Source of the DNA: Streptomyces sp. SN-593
Lineage (GTDB): Bacteria > Actinomycetota > Actinomycetes > Streptomycetales > Streptomycetaceae
Length of the DNA stretch: 64,000 nt
Reading direction: 5' to 3'
NCBI RefSeq assembly: GCF_016756395.1
Contig: NZ_AP018365.1
Location: forward strand, 310,001-374,000
Shown here: positions 43,036 through 51,917 of the stretch, piece after piece
How the letters are laid out: every line of letters begins with the position of its first letter
Position numbering within the stretch: position 1 is the stretch's first letter
The notes under the pieces: model-generated
The model's input: only the letters and a program-made list of their open reading frames with translations
What the model was told of the DNA's origin: nothing
Database searches by the model: none
Position numbers and translations under genes: made by a program

Positions 43036-44838
43036 GTGCCTGCGGATCGGACCACTGCGGGCGGGCAGTTGCCGCGGCTGCGACTCGACGAGCTGCTGGA
43101 GGAGCTCCAGGTCAGGATCGACGCCGTGCGGGGCACCCGGGACCGCGTCCACACCCTGCTCGAAGCGGTGCTGTCCGTCGGACGGGACCTGGACCTCCGC
43201 CAGGTGCTGCGGCGCATCGTGGAGACGGCCGCGGCGCTGGTGGACGCGGAGTACGGCGCGCTGGGCGTGATCGGCGAGGACGACCGGCTCGCGGAGTTCC
43301 TGACCGTGGGCGTCTCCCCGCAGCAGGCCGAGGCGATCGGCCCGCTGCCGTCGGGCCACGGCATCCTCGGCGAACTCATCCGCCACCCCGCGCCCTTGCG
43401 GCTGCGGGAGCTGTCCGAGCACCCGGCGTCCCACGGCTTCCCTGCGCACCACCCGCCGATGCACTCCTTCCTCGGCGTGCCCGTCCGGGTGCGGGAGGAG
43501 GTCTTCGGCAACCTCTACCTGACCGGGAAGCGCGGCGGGCGGGAGTTCGACGGCGAGGACGAGACGCTGCTGTCGACGCTCGCGGTCGCCGCAGGCGTGG
43601 CGATCGAGAACGCCCGGCTCTACAAGGCGGCCCGCGACGGCCAGCAGTGGATGTCGGCCAACGCCGAGGTGGTCGGCGCGCTGCTGTCGGGGGCGGACGA
43701 GAGGGAGGTCCTGCGGCTGATCGCGGAGCACGGGCGCCGCAACCTCGACGCGGACCTCGCCGTCGTGGCACTGCCGGTGAGCGGGACCGGCGACCTCCAG
43801 GAGGTGATCGCCGTCGGCGTGGACGCGGACGCGCACCGGGGCCTGGTGCTGCCGCGTGAGGGCAGCTTCATGGGGGCCGCGATGCAGGCGCGGCAGCCCC
43901 TGACCACCCGCCGGATCGCGACGGACCCGCGGGCGAGCGCGGGCCCGCCCCGCTGGGCCGGTCTCGGCCCCGTGGTCGCGGTGCCGATGGTCACCGACGA
44001 CGGGGTGCGCGGCGCGCTGCTGCTGGGCCGCGCGGCCGGCTCGGCGGCCTTCACCGAGGCCGAGACGTCGCCGCTGCTCGGCTTCGCCGGCCAGGCCGCG
44101 CTCGCGCTGGAACTGGCCGAACGCCGCCGCGCCGCCGAGCAGGTGGCGCTCCTGGAGGACCGCGACCGGATCGCCCGGGACCTGCACGACCTGGCCATCC
44201 AGCGGCTGTTCGCCACCGGCATGACGCTCCAGAGCGCCCTGCGCTTCGTCGAGCACCCGGAGGCGGAGGAGCGCCTGGTGCGCGCGGTGGACGACCTCGA
44301 CGAGACGATCAAGATCATCCGCTCGACGATCTTCGGCCTGCGGGCACGGGACGCCGGGCCCGGCGGGCACGGCCTGCGGGCCCGGGTCTCCGCCGCTGTC
44401 GAACAGGCCGCCCGGCCGCTCGGGTTCACGCCCGCCCTGCGGATGGAGGGGCTGATCGACACCGACGTGCCCGCGCCGGCGGCCGACGAGGCCCTCGCCG
44501 TGGTCACCGAGGCCCTGTCCAATGTCGCCCGCCACGCGCACGCCCGCTCCGGGGAGGTCTCGCTCGTCGCCGGCTCCGGTGTGCTGACCGTCAGCGTGAC
44601 CGACGACGGCGTCGGAACCCCGGAGGGCGGGCGCCGCAGCGGCCTGCGCAACCTCGCCGAACGGGCCGAACACCTCGGCGGGGAGATGACACTCGGCGCC
44701 GGGGCGGGCGGGGGCACCCGCCTGGTGTGGCGCGTGCCGACCGCCGGGCCCGCGGCAACCCCTCCCCCGACCACCCCTTCCCCGACCGCCCGGGCCGCGG
44801 CAACCCCTCCCCCGACCGCCCGGGCCGACGGCCCCTGA
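43036..44838 (+). CDS. DevS/DosS-like sensor histidine kinase with two GAF domains
   Basis: 600 residues from GTG 43036 (GGGAGGGG upstream). GAF-A spans about 60-200 and contains HHPPMHSFLGVPVRVREEVF, the segment typical of mycobacterial DosS/DosT haem GAF domains. GAF-B spans about 215-365. The HisKA_3 acceptor is His384 in RIARDLHDLAIQRLFATGM, and the ATPase domain has EALSNVARHAHA and GLRNLAERAEHLGG. In mycobacteria this family senses O2, NO and CO. No cognate response regulator is adjacent. Last 35 residues: Ala/Pro/Thr repeats. Position next to fdh suggests a redox link (inference). Confidence 0.9.
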   Translation: MPADRTTAGGQLPRLRLDELLEELQVRIDAVRGTRDRVHTLLEAVLSVGRDLDLRQVLRRIVETAAALVDAEYGALGVIGEDDRLAEFLTVGVSPQQAEAIGPLPSGHGILGELIRHPAPLRLRELSEHPASHGFPAHHPPMHSFLGVPVRVREEVFGNLYLTGKRGGREFDGEDETLLSTLAVAAGVAIENARLYKAARDGQQWMSANAEVVGALLSGADEREVLRLIAEHGRRNLDADLAVVALPVSGTGDLQEVIAVGVDADAHRGLVLPREGSFMGAAMQARQPLTTRRIATDPRASAGPPRWAGLGPVVAVPMVTDDGVRGALLLGRAAGSAAFTEAETSPLLGFAGQAALALELAERRRAAEQVALLEDRDRIARDLHDLAIQRLFATGMTLQSALRFVEHPEAEERLVRAVDDLDETIKIIRSTIFGLRARDAGPGGHGLRARVSAAVEQAARPLGFTPALRMEGLIDTDVPAPAADEALAVVTEALSNVARHAHARSGEVSLVAGSGVLTVSVTDDGVGTPEGGRRSGLRNLAERAEHLGGEMTLGAGAGGGTRLVWRVPTAGPAATPPPTTPSPTARAAATPPPTARADGP

Positions 44839-44855
44839 CCGTGGCCCGGGCGCGG

Positions 44856-45338
44856 TCAGGGAAGGACCACGACGCCGTCCTCGTCGACGTACACGGTGGC
44901 GCCGGGCCGGAAGGTGACGCCGCCGAAGGAGACCTCGCCGTCGCGCCGGCCGGTGCCCTGCTTGCCGCTCCGCAGGGGGTTGGAGCCCAGTGCGGCGACG
45001 CCGAGCGGCAGCCGGCGCAGCAGGGCGGTGTCGCGGACCGCGCCGTTGACCACGACCCCGGCCCAGCCGTTGGCCAGCGCCACCTCGGCCATCTGGTCGC
45101 CCATCAGGGCGCAGCGCAGCGAGCCGCCGCCGTCCACGACGAGCACCCGGCCCGCGCCGGGTTCGGACATCGCCTGGCGGGCCAGGACGTTGTCGTCCTC
45201 GCACCGCACGGTCGCGACGGTCCCGCGGAAGGCGCGGTGCCCGCCGTACAGCGTGAACTGGCCGGTGCAGGCGCCGATCGTTCCCTCGTGCGCGTCGCAG
45301 AGGTCGGCGGTGGACCAGGACGTCGGGTCAGCGGGCAC
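44856..45338 (-). CDS. rraA: RraA-family protein (HMG aldolase/oxaloacetate decarboxylase-like)
   Basis: 160 residues from GTG 45338, preceded by CGGAGGAGA; it overlaps the TPP-enzyme stop by 11 bp. It opens STADLCDAHEG and has the active-site stretch GWAGVVVNGAVRDTALL with the conserved G-x-RD, then PLGVAALGSNPLRSGKQGTG. Homologues either inhibit RNase E or, in catabolic operons, act as 4-hydroxy-4-methyl-2-oxoglutarate aldolase/oxaloacetate decarboxylase. The operon with a TPP enzyme, an SDR and a transporter favours the metabolic role. Confidence 0.87.
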   Translation of the reverse strand: MPADPTSWSTADLCDAHEGTIGACTGQFTLYGGHRAFRGTVATVRCEDDNVLARQAMSEPGAGRVLVVDGGGSLRCALMGDQMAEVALANGWAGVVVNGAVRDTALLRRLPLGVAALGSNPLRSGKQGTGRRDGEVSFGGVTFRPGATVYVDEDGVVVLP

Positions 45339-47046
45339 GGGTGTCTCCTCCGGTGGCGGGCGTGCGGCGGCCGATGCCGGCCGGGACGGGGATCTGCCGC
45401 CAGCGCAGGTGCCGGCTCCGGACGGCGCGGGCGGTGCGGATCTCGACGACGGCGGTACGGGCGGCGAGCGCGTCCCGTGCGGCGTCGGGCAGTTCGGCGA
45501 GGTCGGTGACGAGCCGGCCCACGGCGCCCATGGCGGTGGCGATCCCGGCGATCCCGGGGGTCGGCACGACCGCGAGGTCGCCCCGGCCCGGGCCGGGGCC
45601 GAGCCGGTGGTACTCGGTGCCCAGCGCCTCGTCGTTGAGGACGAAGGTGGTGAGGTGCGCCCCGGCGCGGGCGGCGGTGTCGAGGTCCTGGGCGTGCATC
45701 ATGAACCCGGCGTCGCCCTCGACGAGGACGACGTGGCGCTCCGGGGCGCCGAGGGCGACGCCCACGGCGGTGGTCAGGCCCTGGCCGATCGAGCCGAAGC
45801 CCTGGGCCAGGTGGAAGGAGCGCGGGGCGGCCGCCCGCAGCAGGGCCGACGCGAAGCCGGAGCAGTGGCCGTTGCTCACCACGATCACGGCGTCGTCGGG
45901 CAGCAGCGGGTCGAGGGCGAGGACCGCGTGGCGGGGATCGACCGTGCCGGGCGCGGGCTCGGGCGCGTAGCCGGCCAGTTCGTCGCTCCAGCACTCCGGC
46001 AGCGCACGCGCGGGCCGGAACCACGGCCGCGCCGGGGCCTCGTCCCGCAGCGCGTCGAGGAGCAGGGTGAGGGTGGCGCGGACCTCGCCGCGTACCGGCG
46101 CGTCGTCGGGGGCGGTCTCCGCGCCCGGGGCGGGCAGGACGTCGAGCCTGACCAGCCGGGCGTCGGGGAAGAGCGTGCCGGAGCGGGTGGTGCTGGCGCC
46201 GGCGCTCGACCCGAGGGCGAGGACGAGGTCGGCGTCGCGGAAGACCGGCTCGGCGTCCGGGTGGGACAGCCCGCCGGCGATGCCGAGGTCGAGCGGGTGG
46301 CCGTCGAACAGGCCCTTCGCCGGCAGCGTCGTCGCCAGTGCCGCGCCGGTCAGCTCGGCGAGTTCGGTGACGAGCGCGGCGGCGTCGCCGGCCGTCACAC
46401 CGCGCCCGGCGAGCAGCACGGGGCGTGCGGCGTGCCGCAGTTCCTCGCGCAGCCGGGCCGCGGCGGCCCGGTTGGCGGCGTCGTCGACCAGGGCGGCGGG
46501 AGCGGGGTCGGGGACGCCGGCGGGGACGCCGTCGGGAGCGGGTACGGCGGGCGCCTTCACGTCCGCCTCGATCAGGTCCGCGGGGATGCCGACGACGACC
46601 GGGCGGCGGTCGCGGGCGGCCTCGGCGATCGCCGCCGCCACGACGGCGCCGGCGTCCTCCCGCGCGGTCACCGCCCGGTAGCCGGCCTCGCACGCCTCGA
46701 CCAGGCGGCGCTGGTCGAACCGCTGGGCGCCCCGGTAGCCGGTGGGGGTCTCGCCGGCGAGCAGCACCAGCGGCGAGCGGTTGCGGGCGGCGACCAGCAG
46801 CGACGTGGCGGTGTGGCTGAGGCCGGGGCCGTGGGTGACCGAGCAGATGCCCACCCGGCCCGAGGACCAGCCGTAGCCCTCGGCCATCGCGACCGCGGCG
46901 CTCTCGTGGCGCACCTCGACGATCTCGACGCCCGCGTCCGCCAGCGCGAGCACGAGGTGCATGTTGCCGTCACCCATCAGGGTGAACACATGCGTGGTGC
47001 CGTGGTCGGCGATCACGCGGGAGACGGATTGGGCATGGGTCTGCAC
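45328..47046 (-). CDS. Thiamine-pyrophosphate-dependent enzyme, acetolactate-synthase/2-oxoacid-decarboxylase type
   Basis: 572 residues from GTG 47046 (AAGAAGG upstream). The N-terminal Pyr domain has VFTLMGDGNMHLVLAL and the catalytic Glu in EVRHESAAVAMAEGY. The central domain is about 195-330. The PP domain has the TPP/Mg motif VEGDAGFMMH ... VLNDEALG. It cleaves or ligates 2-oxoacids via a TPP-bound aldehyde. It is followed by RraA and preceded by an SDR, so a 2-oxoacid intermediate of the imported substrate is likely. The substrate is not identifiable from motifs. Confidence 0.88.
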   Translation of the reverse strand: MQTHAQSVSRVIADHGTTHVFTLMGDGNMHLVLALADAGVEIVEVRHESAAVAMAEGYGWSSGRVGICSVTHGPGLSHTATSLLVAARNRSPLVLLAGETPTGYRGAQRFDQRRLVEACEAGYRAVTAREDAGAVVAAAIAEAARDRRPVVVGIPADLIEADVKAPAVPAPDGVPAGVPDPAPAALVDDAANRAAAARLREELRHAARPVLLAGRGVTAGDAAALVTELAELTGAALATTLPAKGLFDGHPLDLGIAGGLSHPDAEPVFRDADLVLALGSSAGASTTRSGTLFPDARLVRLDVLPAPGAETAPDDAPVRGEVRATLTLLLDALRDEAPARPWFRPARALPECWSDELAGYAPEPAPGTVDPRHAVLALDPLLPDDAVIVVSNGHCSGFASALLRAAAPRSFHLAQGFGSIGQGLTTAVGVALGAPERHVVLVEGDAGFMMHAQDLDTAARAGAHLTTFVLNDEALGTEYHRLGPGPGRGDLAVVPTPGIAGIATAMGAVGRLVTDLAELPDAARDALAARTAVVEIRTARAVRSRHLRWRQIPVPAGIGRRTPATGGDTRAR

Positions 47047-47099
47047 GGTGGTGCACCTTCTTCGTGTCGTCGGGCCCGGACGGCGGGCTCCGGTGCGGT

Positions 47100-47849
47100 T
47101 CAGAGCTGGTACCGGCGCAGACCGCCGTCGCAGGCGATCACCGTGCCGGTGACGTAGGAGGCGAGCGGCGAGCACAGGAAGACCGCCAGCGCCGCCAGTT
47201 CCTCGGGGCGGCCGTAGCGCCCGAGCGGGATCTCCCGCGCGTGTTCGGTGCGCTGCCGCTCGGTGTAGTTGCGGGACATCTGCTCGGTGAGGATGCGGCC
47301 GGGCGCGATGCAGTTCACGGTGACGCCGTGCGGGCCGACGTCGCGGGACAGCCCCTTGGACCAGGCGTGCACCGCGGCCTTCGCGGAGAACTCCGGGCTC
47401 ATGCGGGGCGGTTCGGACTTGCCGGTGATGTTGACGACACGGCCCCAGCCGCGGGCGGCCATGTCCGGCACCAGTTGCGCGGCGAGTCGGCGCTGCTGGG
47501 TGAAGTTGAGCCGCATCGCGAGGTCCCAGTGCTCTTCCGTGGCGCCCTCGCGGGGCGACCGGTGCCCGCCCGCGCTGTTCACCAGGATGTCGACGTCGCC
47601 CAGGCCCAGGCGGGCCTGCTGCGCGACGCGCTCGGCGGCGTCCTGTGCCGTAACGTCCTGCGCGATGGTCACCGGGCGGGCGGCGCCGCGCCCGGCGAGT
47701 TCGTCGGCGAGCAGGTCGAGGGACTCCTGGCGGCGGGCGACGAGTGCCAGCCGCACCCCCTCGGCGGCCAGGAGCGTGGCGATGGCGCGCCCGATGCCGG
47801 CGCTCGCCCCGGTGACGACCGCGGTCTTGTCCTTGAGCTGGTGGTCCAT
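47100..47849 (-). CDS. SDR-family oxidoreductase with Phe in place of the catalytic Tyr
   Basis: 249 residues. The NAD(P) motif is TGASAGIGRAIATLL, with the NSAGG core, VVNITGKSEPPRM where the catalytic Ser normally lies, and EFSAKAAVHAWSKGLSRDVG where YxxxK is expected. The Tyr is Phe (FSAK), so normal SDR proton transfer should be lost or changed. I recall relatives with the KSEP segment and a similar substitution, suggesting a real subfamily rather than decay. It lies 38 bp after the ABC ATPase gene and 53 bp before the TPP enzyme. Confidence 0.87.
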   Translation of the reverse strand: MDHQLKDKTAVVTGASAGIGRAIATLLAAEGVRLALVARRQESLDLLADELAGRGAARPVTIAQDVTAQDAAERVAQQARLGLGDVDILVNSAGGHRSPREGATEEHWDLAMRLNFTQQRRLAAQLVPDMAARGWGRVVNITGKSEPPRMSPEFSAKAAVHAWSKGLSRDVGPHGVTVNCIAPGRILTEQMSRNYTERQRTEHAREIPLGRYGRPEELAALAVFLCSPLASYVTGTVIACDGGLRRYQL

Positions 47850-47887
47850 GGCTTCCTTTCGTGCGGCGCGGGATCGAGGCGGGCGGG

Positions 47888-49036
47888 TCAGCCGACCGGC
47901 TGCCAGTGCGGGGCGCCGGCGCCGCGGTCCTCGCGCAGCGCGACGTTCACCATGTCGCCGCGTTCGACGCCGGTCAGCCGGCCGTCGAGGTCGATCCGGA
48001 CCTCGCTGCCGCCCGCCGTGCAGGTCACCTCGGTGCGGTTGCCGAGGAACTCCACGACGCTGACGGTCGCGGGGAACTCGTCGGTGCCGGGCAGTCCGGC
48101 CGGCGCCAGGCGCAGCGCCTCCGGGCGGACGAGGACGTCGATCTCCTGCCCGGGTGCCGCGTCGTGGGTGCCGACCGCGATCGGCACCCGGGGGGCGCCC
48201 TCGACACCGGTGAGTTGGGCCGTCGGCGATCCGCCGGTCTCGGTGACCACCGCGCGCAGCACGTTGACCGGGCCGAGCGCCTCGGCGACGAAGCGGTTGA
48301 CGGGCTCGTCGTAGAGGGTGCCGGGCGGTCCGACCTGCTGCACCACGCCGTCCCGCAGCACGATGACCCGGTCGGACAGGGCGAGCGCCTCGGCGCGGTC
48401 GTGCGTGACGTACAGGGTGGTCAGGCCGAGGGTGCGCTGGAGGGTGTGGATCTCGGTGCGCATCCGGGCCCGCAGTTCGGAGTCCAGGTTGCTCAGCGGC
48501 TCGTCGAGCAGGAGCAGCCGCGGGCGGGTGGCGAGTCCGCGGGCGAGCACCACGCGCTGCTGCTGCCCGCCGCTGAGCTGGCTGGCCGACCGGCTGCCGT
48601 AGCCGCCGAGGCCGACGAGCTCCAGCACCTCCTCGACGCGGTGGACGATCTCCGGCTTGGGGACCTTCTGGGCGCGCAGGCCGTAGGCGATGTTCTGGAA
48701 CACCGTCATGTGCGGCCACAGCGCGTAGGACTGGAAGACCATGTTGAGGGAGCGGTGCTCCGGGCGGACGTGGGTGCGCCCGTCGGCGACCAGTCGGCCG
48801 TCGATCGAAATCGATCCGCCGGCCGCCCGGTGCAGGCCCGCCACGCAGCGCAGCGTCGTGGTCTTCCCGCAGCCGCTGGGACCGAGCAGGGTGACGAACT
48901 CCCCTTCCTGGATGCGGAAGGACACCCCGTTGACGACGCGGTTGGTGCCGTGCTCGGCGATGAGGCCGTCGACGTCGAGGATCGCCGGGCCCGCCGGCGC
49001 CGCCGCGGTCGCCGGTTGAAGGTGCTGAGGCTTCAT
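47888..49036 (-). CDS. ABC transporter ATP-binding protein (PotA/FbpC type)
   Basis: 382 residues. Walker A GPSGCGKTTTLR, signature LSGGQQQRVVLARGL, Walker B LLLLDEPLSN and the switch His in VTHDRAEAL. A C-terminal TOBE domain (about 290-380) completes the Fe3+/polyamine/2-aminoethylphosphonate-type importer ATPase. The ATG overlaps the permease stop (ATGA). It energises uptake by the permease and binding protein encoded just upstream. Confidence 0.93.
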   Translation of the reverse strand: MKPQHLQPATAAAPAGPAILDVDGLIAEHGTNRVVNGVSFRIQEGEFVTLLGPSGCGKTTTLRCVAGLHRAAGGSISIDGRLVADGRTHVRPEHRSLNMVFQSYALWPHMTVFQNIAYGLRAQKVPKPEIVHRVEEVLELVGLGGYGSRSASQLSGGQQQRVVLARGLATRPRLLLLDEPLSNLDSELRARMRTEIHTLQRTLGLTTLYVTHDRAEALALSDRVIVLRDGVVQQVGPPGTLYDEPVNRFVAEALGPVNVLRAVVTETGGSPTAQLTGVEGAPRVPIAVGTHDAAPGQEIDVLVRPEALRLAPAGLPGTDEFPATVSVVEFLGNRTEVTCTAGGSEVRIDLDGRLTGVERGDMVNVALREDRGAGAPHWQPVG

Positions 49037-50793
49037 GACGCTTTCTTCCTGTCGGGGTTGAGGACGAGCCGGAGGATGCCCATCCCGACGAACATGACGA
49101 CGACCTGGAGCACGCCGACGGCCGCGGCCTTGGTCAGCGCGCTCTCGGAGTAGTTCCAGGCGACGACCGACAGCACGTTGGAGTCGGGCGAGTAGAGGAC
49201 CACCGCGACGTTCAGTTCGCGCAGCGCCAGCACGAAGATCAGGGTGAACGCCGAGAAGACCGACGGCCGGATCAGCGGCAGCAGCACCGACCACACCGTC
49301 CGCAGCCGGGAGGCACCGCACACCAGCGACGCCTCCTCCAGGGTCGGGTCGATCTGGTGGAAGCCGTTGGAGATCAGCCGCACCGCGTGGGTCAGCGAGA
49401 TCGACACGAGCCCGATGGCGATGATCGGCAGGGTCAGGTAGAGCGGGGTGCGGATGAACAGCAGCAGCACGCCCATGCCCATGACCAGGCCGGGCAGCGC
49501 GAGCGGCGCCGTGGCGATGTAGACCATCGCGCCGCTGGTCGGCATGCGCAGCCGGTCGGACAGGTAGACGACGGCCAGGCCGATGGCGATGCAGACCACC
49601 GGCACCACCACGGCGAGGATCACCGAGTGGAGCGTCGCGGTGCGGATCTCGCCGGTGTCGATGGTGTTCCACAGGTTGGCGAAGGACAGGTGCATGTCGC
49701 CGATGGACGGGGCGAGGTACTTCGACAGCGACATGAGCACCAGGGCGGCGAACGGGATCACGAACGCCACCAGTCCGTAGCCGGCCGTCAGCACCCACAC
49801 CACGGCCGCGGTGCCGCGCCGGACCCGGATCCGGCCGTCGCGGTGCCCGCGGCCGCCGACCGAGACGTACCGGCCGCTGCTGCGGACGGTGCGCTGGTAG
49901 AGGTAGAGGCCGACCAGGCAGGTGATCAGCAGTTCCGCGCTGATCGAGGCGCCCAGCGGGATGTCCTGCACGTCGCCGTAGAGCGCCTTGTAGACCTCCA
50001 CCGACAGCGGCTGGAAGGCGCCGCCCTGCCCGAGGATGCTCGGCACCGTGAACTCGCCCATCGACAGGATCGCGACGAACAGCGCCGAGGACAGGATCGC
50101 CGGGCGGATCATCGGCAGCGAGATGCGCAGCGTGGTGGACAGCAGGTTGCGCCCGTTGACGAGGGACGCCTCCTCCAGCGTGGGGTCCATCCCGCGCATC
50201 GCCGCGGAGACGAAGAAGTACGAGTAGGGCACGAAGTGCGTGACGAGCACGAAGACCATGCCGCCGACGGAGAGGACGTCCGGCTGGAGCCAGCCGGGGA
50301 CGTGGGCGTCGTGCAGGTAGCGGTTGAGCACGCCGGTCTGCGGGGTGGCCAGCCAGATCCAGGCCACCGCGGTCACGAACGGCGCGACGAACAGCGACCC
50401 GATGCACAGCACCTCGCGCACCCGGCTGCCGCGCATCTGCAGCCGCGTGGTGCTCCACGCGAGCGCGGTGCCGATCACCGTGGTCAGGGCCGCGACGACG
50501 AGCGCGAAGACGATCGTCTCGCCGAGCAGCCTGAGCATGTGGGCGGTGGTGAAGACCTCCCGGGCGGCCGAGAAGTCGAACCCCGAGCCGAGGTCGGTGG
50601 GCTGGCTGAGCACCGAGGCCACCACGACGTAGAGCACCGGCCCCAGCACGAGCACCGCCAGCGCCGCCCAGGTCAGCGGGAGCAGGGCGAGGCCGGAGCG
50701 CGAGGCGGCCGGGGCGGCCGGCGGGGCGCCGGAATCGCGCGGCGCGGCGGGGGCGGGTGCCGGGGCGCCGGTGAGGTCGCCGACGGCGCTCAT
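49033..50793 (-). CDS. ABC transporter permease, two fused transmembrane domains (FbpB type)
   Basis: 586 residues; the ATG overlaps the binding-protein stop. Twelve or so helices in two halves, each with an EAA loop for the ATPase: EEASLVNGRNLLSTTLRISL and EEASLVCGASRLRTVWSVLL. The fused arrangement is typical of ferric-iron/thiamine/phosphonate-type importers. The first 35 residues are an Ala/Pro-rich cytoplasmic leader. Confidence 0.93.
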   Translation of the reverse strand: MSAVGDLTGAPAPAPAAPRDSGAPPAAPAASRSGLALLPLTWAALAVLVLGPVLYVVVASVLSQPTDLGSGFDFSAAREVFTTAHMLRLLGETIVFALVVAALTTVIGTALAWSTTRLQMRGSRVREVLCIGSLFVAPFVTAVAWIWLATPQTGVLNRYLHDAHVPGWLQPDVLSVGGMVFVLVTHFVPYSYFFVSAAMRGMDPTLEEASLVNGRNLLSTTLRISLPMIRPAILSSALFVAILSMGEFTVPSILGQGGAFQPLSVEVYKALYGDVQDIPLGASISAELLITCLVGLYLYQRTVRSSGRYVSVGGRGHRDGRIRVRRGTAAVVWVLTAGYGLVAFVIPFAALVLMSLSKYLAPSIGDMHLSFANLWNTIDTGEIRTATLHSVILAVVVPVVCIAIGLAVVYLSDRLRMPTSGAMVYIATAPLALPGLVMGMGVLLLFIRTPLYLTLPIIAIGLVSISLTHAVRLISNGFHQIDPTLEEASLVCGASRLRTVWSVLLPLIRPSVFSAFTLIFVLALRELNVAVVLYSPDSNVLSVVAWNYSESALTKAAAVGVLQVVVMFVGMGILRLVLNPDRKKAS

Positions 50794-51917
50794 GACTGCA
50801 CCCCGAAGACGGAGTTCCACTTTTTCAGGAAGGTCTGGAGCTTGTCGTCCTGGAGCCGCGGGTCGGTGCGCCACTCCAGCCACGGCTGCGCCACCGGCCG
50901 GTACCAGGGCTCGTCGGCGTAACTGGTGTTGTCCGTCCAGCCCTTGGCCGACGACTCGCCGCCGGTGGACTTCGTCATCGCCTGCTGGCCGGCGAGCGTG
51001 GCGGTCCACTCGCTCCACAGCCGGGCCGCGGCCGGGTGCGGGGCGGAGCTGGGGATGGCCTGCATGAACTGGGTGGCGTTCATCCGCGACAGCGAGGAGA
51101 AGCGCACCGGCGCGCCCTCGGCCGCCAGCGGTCCGAAGATCGACTCCTCACCGAAGTCCGTGGCGTAGTAGGTGCCGGCCGAGACCTGCTGGGAGATGGA
51201 GGCGATGCTGTCGGTGATGGCCGGCTTCTGCTTGGCGAGCTTCTCCAGGTACGACCAGCCGTACTGCGAGCCGAGGTTGTAGACGAGGTTGGCGTAGTAC
51301 GCCATGCCGGAGCCGCCGTTGGACGGCGAGATCAGCATGATCTTCCCCTTGAGCGCCGGGTCGAGCAGCGCGTTCCACGGGTCGGCGGCGAGTTCGCGCT
51401 GGACCGCGGCCGGCGTGGTCTTGGTGTTCCACGCGACGCCGCCGTTGGACTGGTAGAGCGGGTAGAGGTAGCCGGGCACCACCCGGTCGCCCGGATACAG
51501 GTCCGCGGCCTGCGGGGTGTAGTGGGCGATCCACTTCTGCCGGCGGAAGCCCTCCAACTGGGAGAGGTTGCTGGTCTCCAGCACGTCCGCCTTGTTGCGG
51601 CCGGCCTGCTGCTGGGTCTGGAACGTGGTGCCCAGCGTCGCGCTCGACAGCCGGAGGATCTTCACCTTGACGCCGTACTTCTTCGTGAACGCGGCCGTCC
51701 AGCCCTTCATCTGGTCGGCCTGGATGGCGGTGTAGACGGTCAGCGTCCCCTCCGAGCGCGCCGTCTTCACCAGCGCCGCCAGGTCGGACGTGGACGTGAG
51801 CTTGGCGGCCTTCTTGGACGCCGGGGACAGGTTCGGTCCGCCGCACGCGGCGAGGACGGCCGAGCAGACCCCCACCGCGACCGCCGCGAGGGCACGTCGT
51901 CTCCAGAGTGTTGTCAC
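50790..51917 (-). CDS. ABC transporter solute-binding lipoprotein (family 1, Fe3+/organic-anion-like)
   Basis: 375 residues from GTG 51917 (GGGAAG upstream). The lipoprotein signal ends in the lipobox VLAACGG. The mature part has TLTVYTAIQADQMKGWTAAF and VKVKILRLSSATLGTTFQ, the type-II binding-protein start found in FbpA and AfuA-like and in organic-anion/phosphonate binders. I do not see the paired tyrosines that mark true ferric binders clearly enough to call iron; an organic acid fits the operon better (inference). It heads a minus-strand operon of six genes. Confidence 0.9.
   Translation of the reverse strand: MTTLWRRRALAAVAVGVCSAVLAACGGPNLSPASKKAAKLTSTSDLAALVKTARSEGTLTVYTAIQADQMKGWTAAFTKKYGVKVKILRLSSATLGTTFQTQQQAGRNKADVLETSNLSQLEGFRRQKWIAHYTPQAADLYPGDRVVPGYLYPLYQSNGGVAWNTKTTPAAVQRELAADPWNALLDPALKGKIMLISPSNGGSGMAYYANLVYNLGSQYGWSYLEKLAKQKPAITDSIASISQQVSAGTYYATDFGEESIFGPLAAEGAPVRFSSLSRMNATQFMQAIPSSAPHPAAARLWSEWTATLAGQQAMTKSTGGESSAKGWTDNTSYADEPWYRPVAQPWLEWRTDPRLQDDKLQTFLKKWNSVFGVQS

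Noticed and set aside
50790..51917. True ferric-iron binding protein (FbpA).
   Set aside because: The ABC type is shared, but no iron box precedes the operon and the companion enzymes act on 2-oxoacids; an organic anion fits better.
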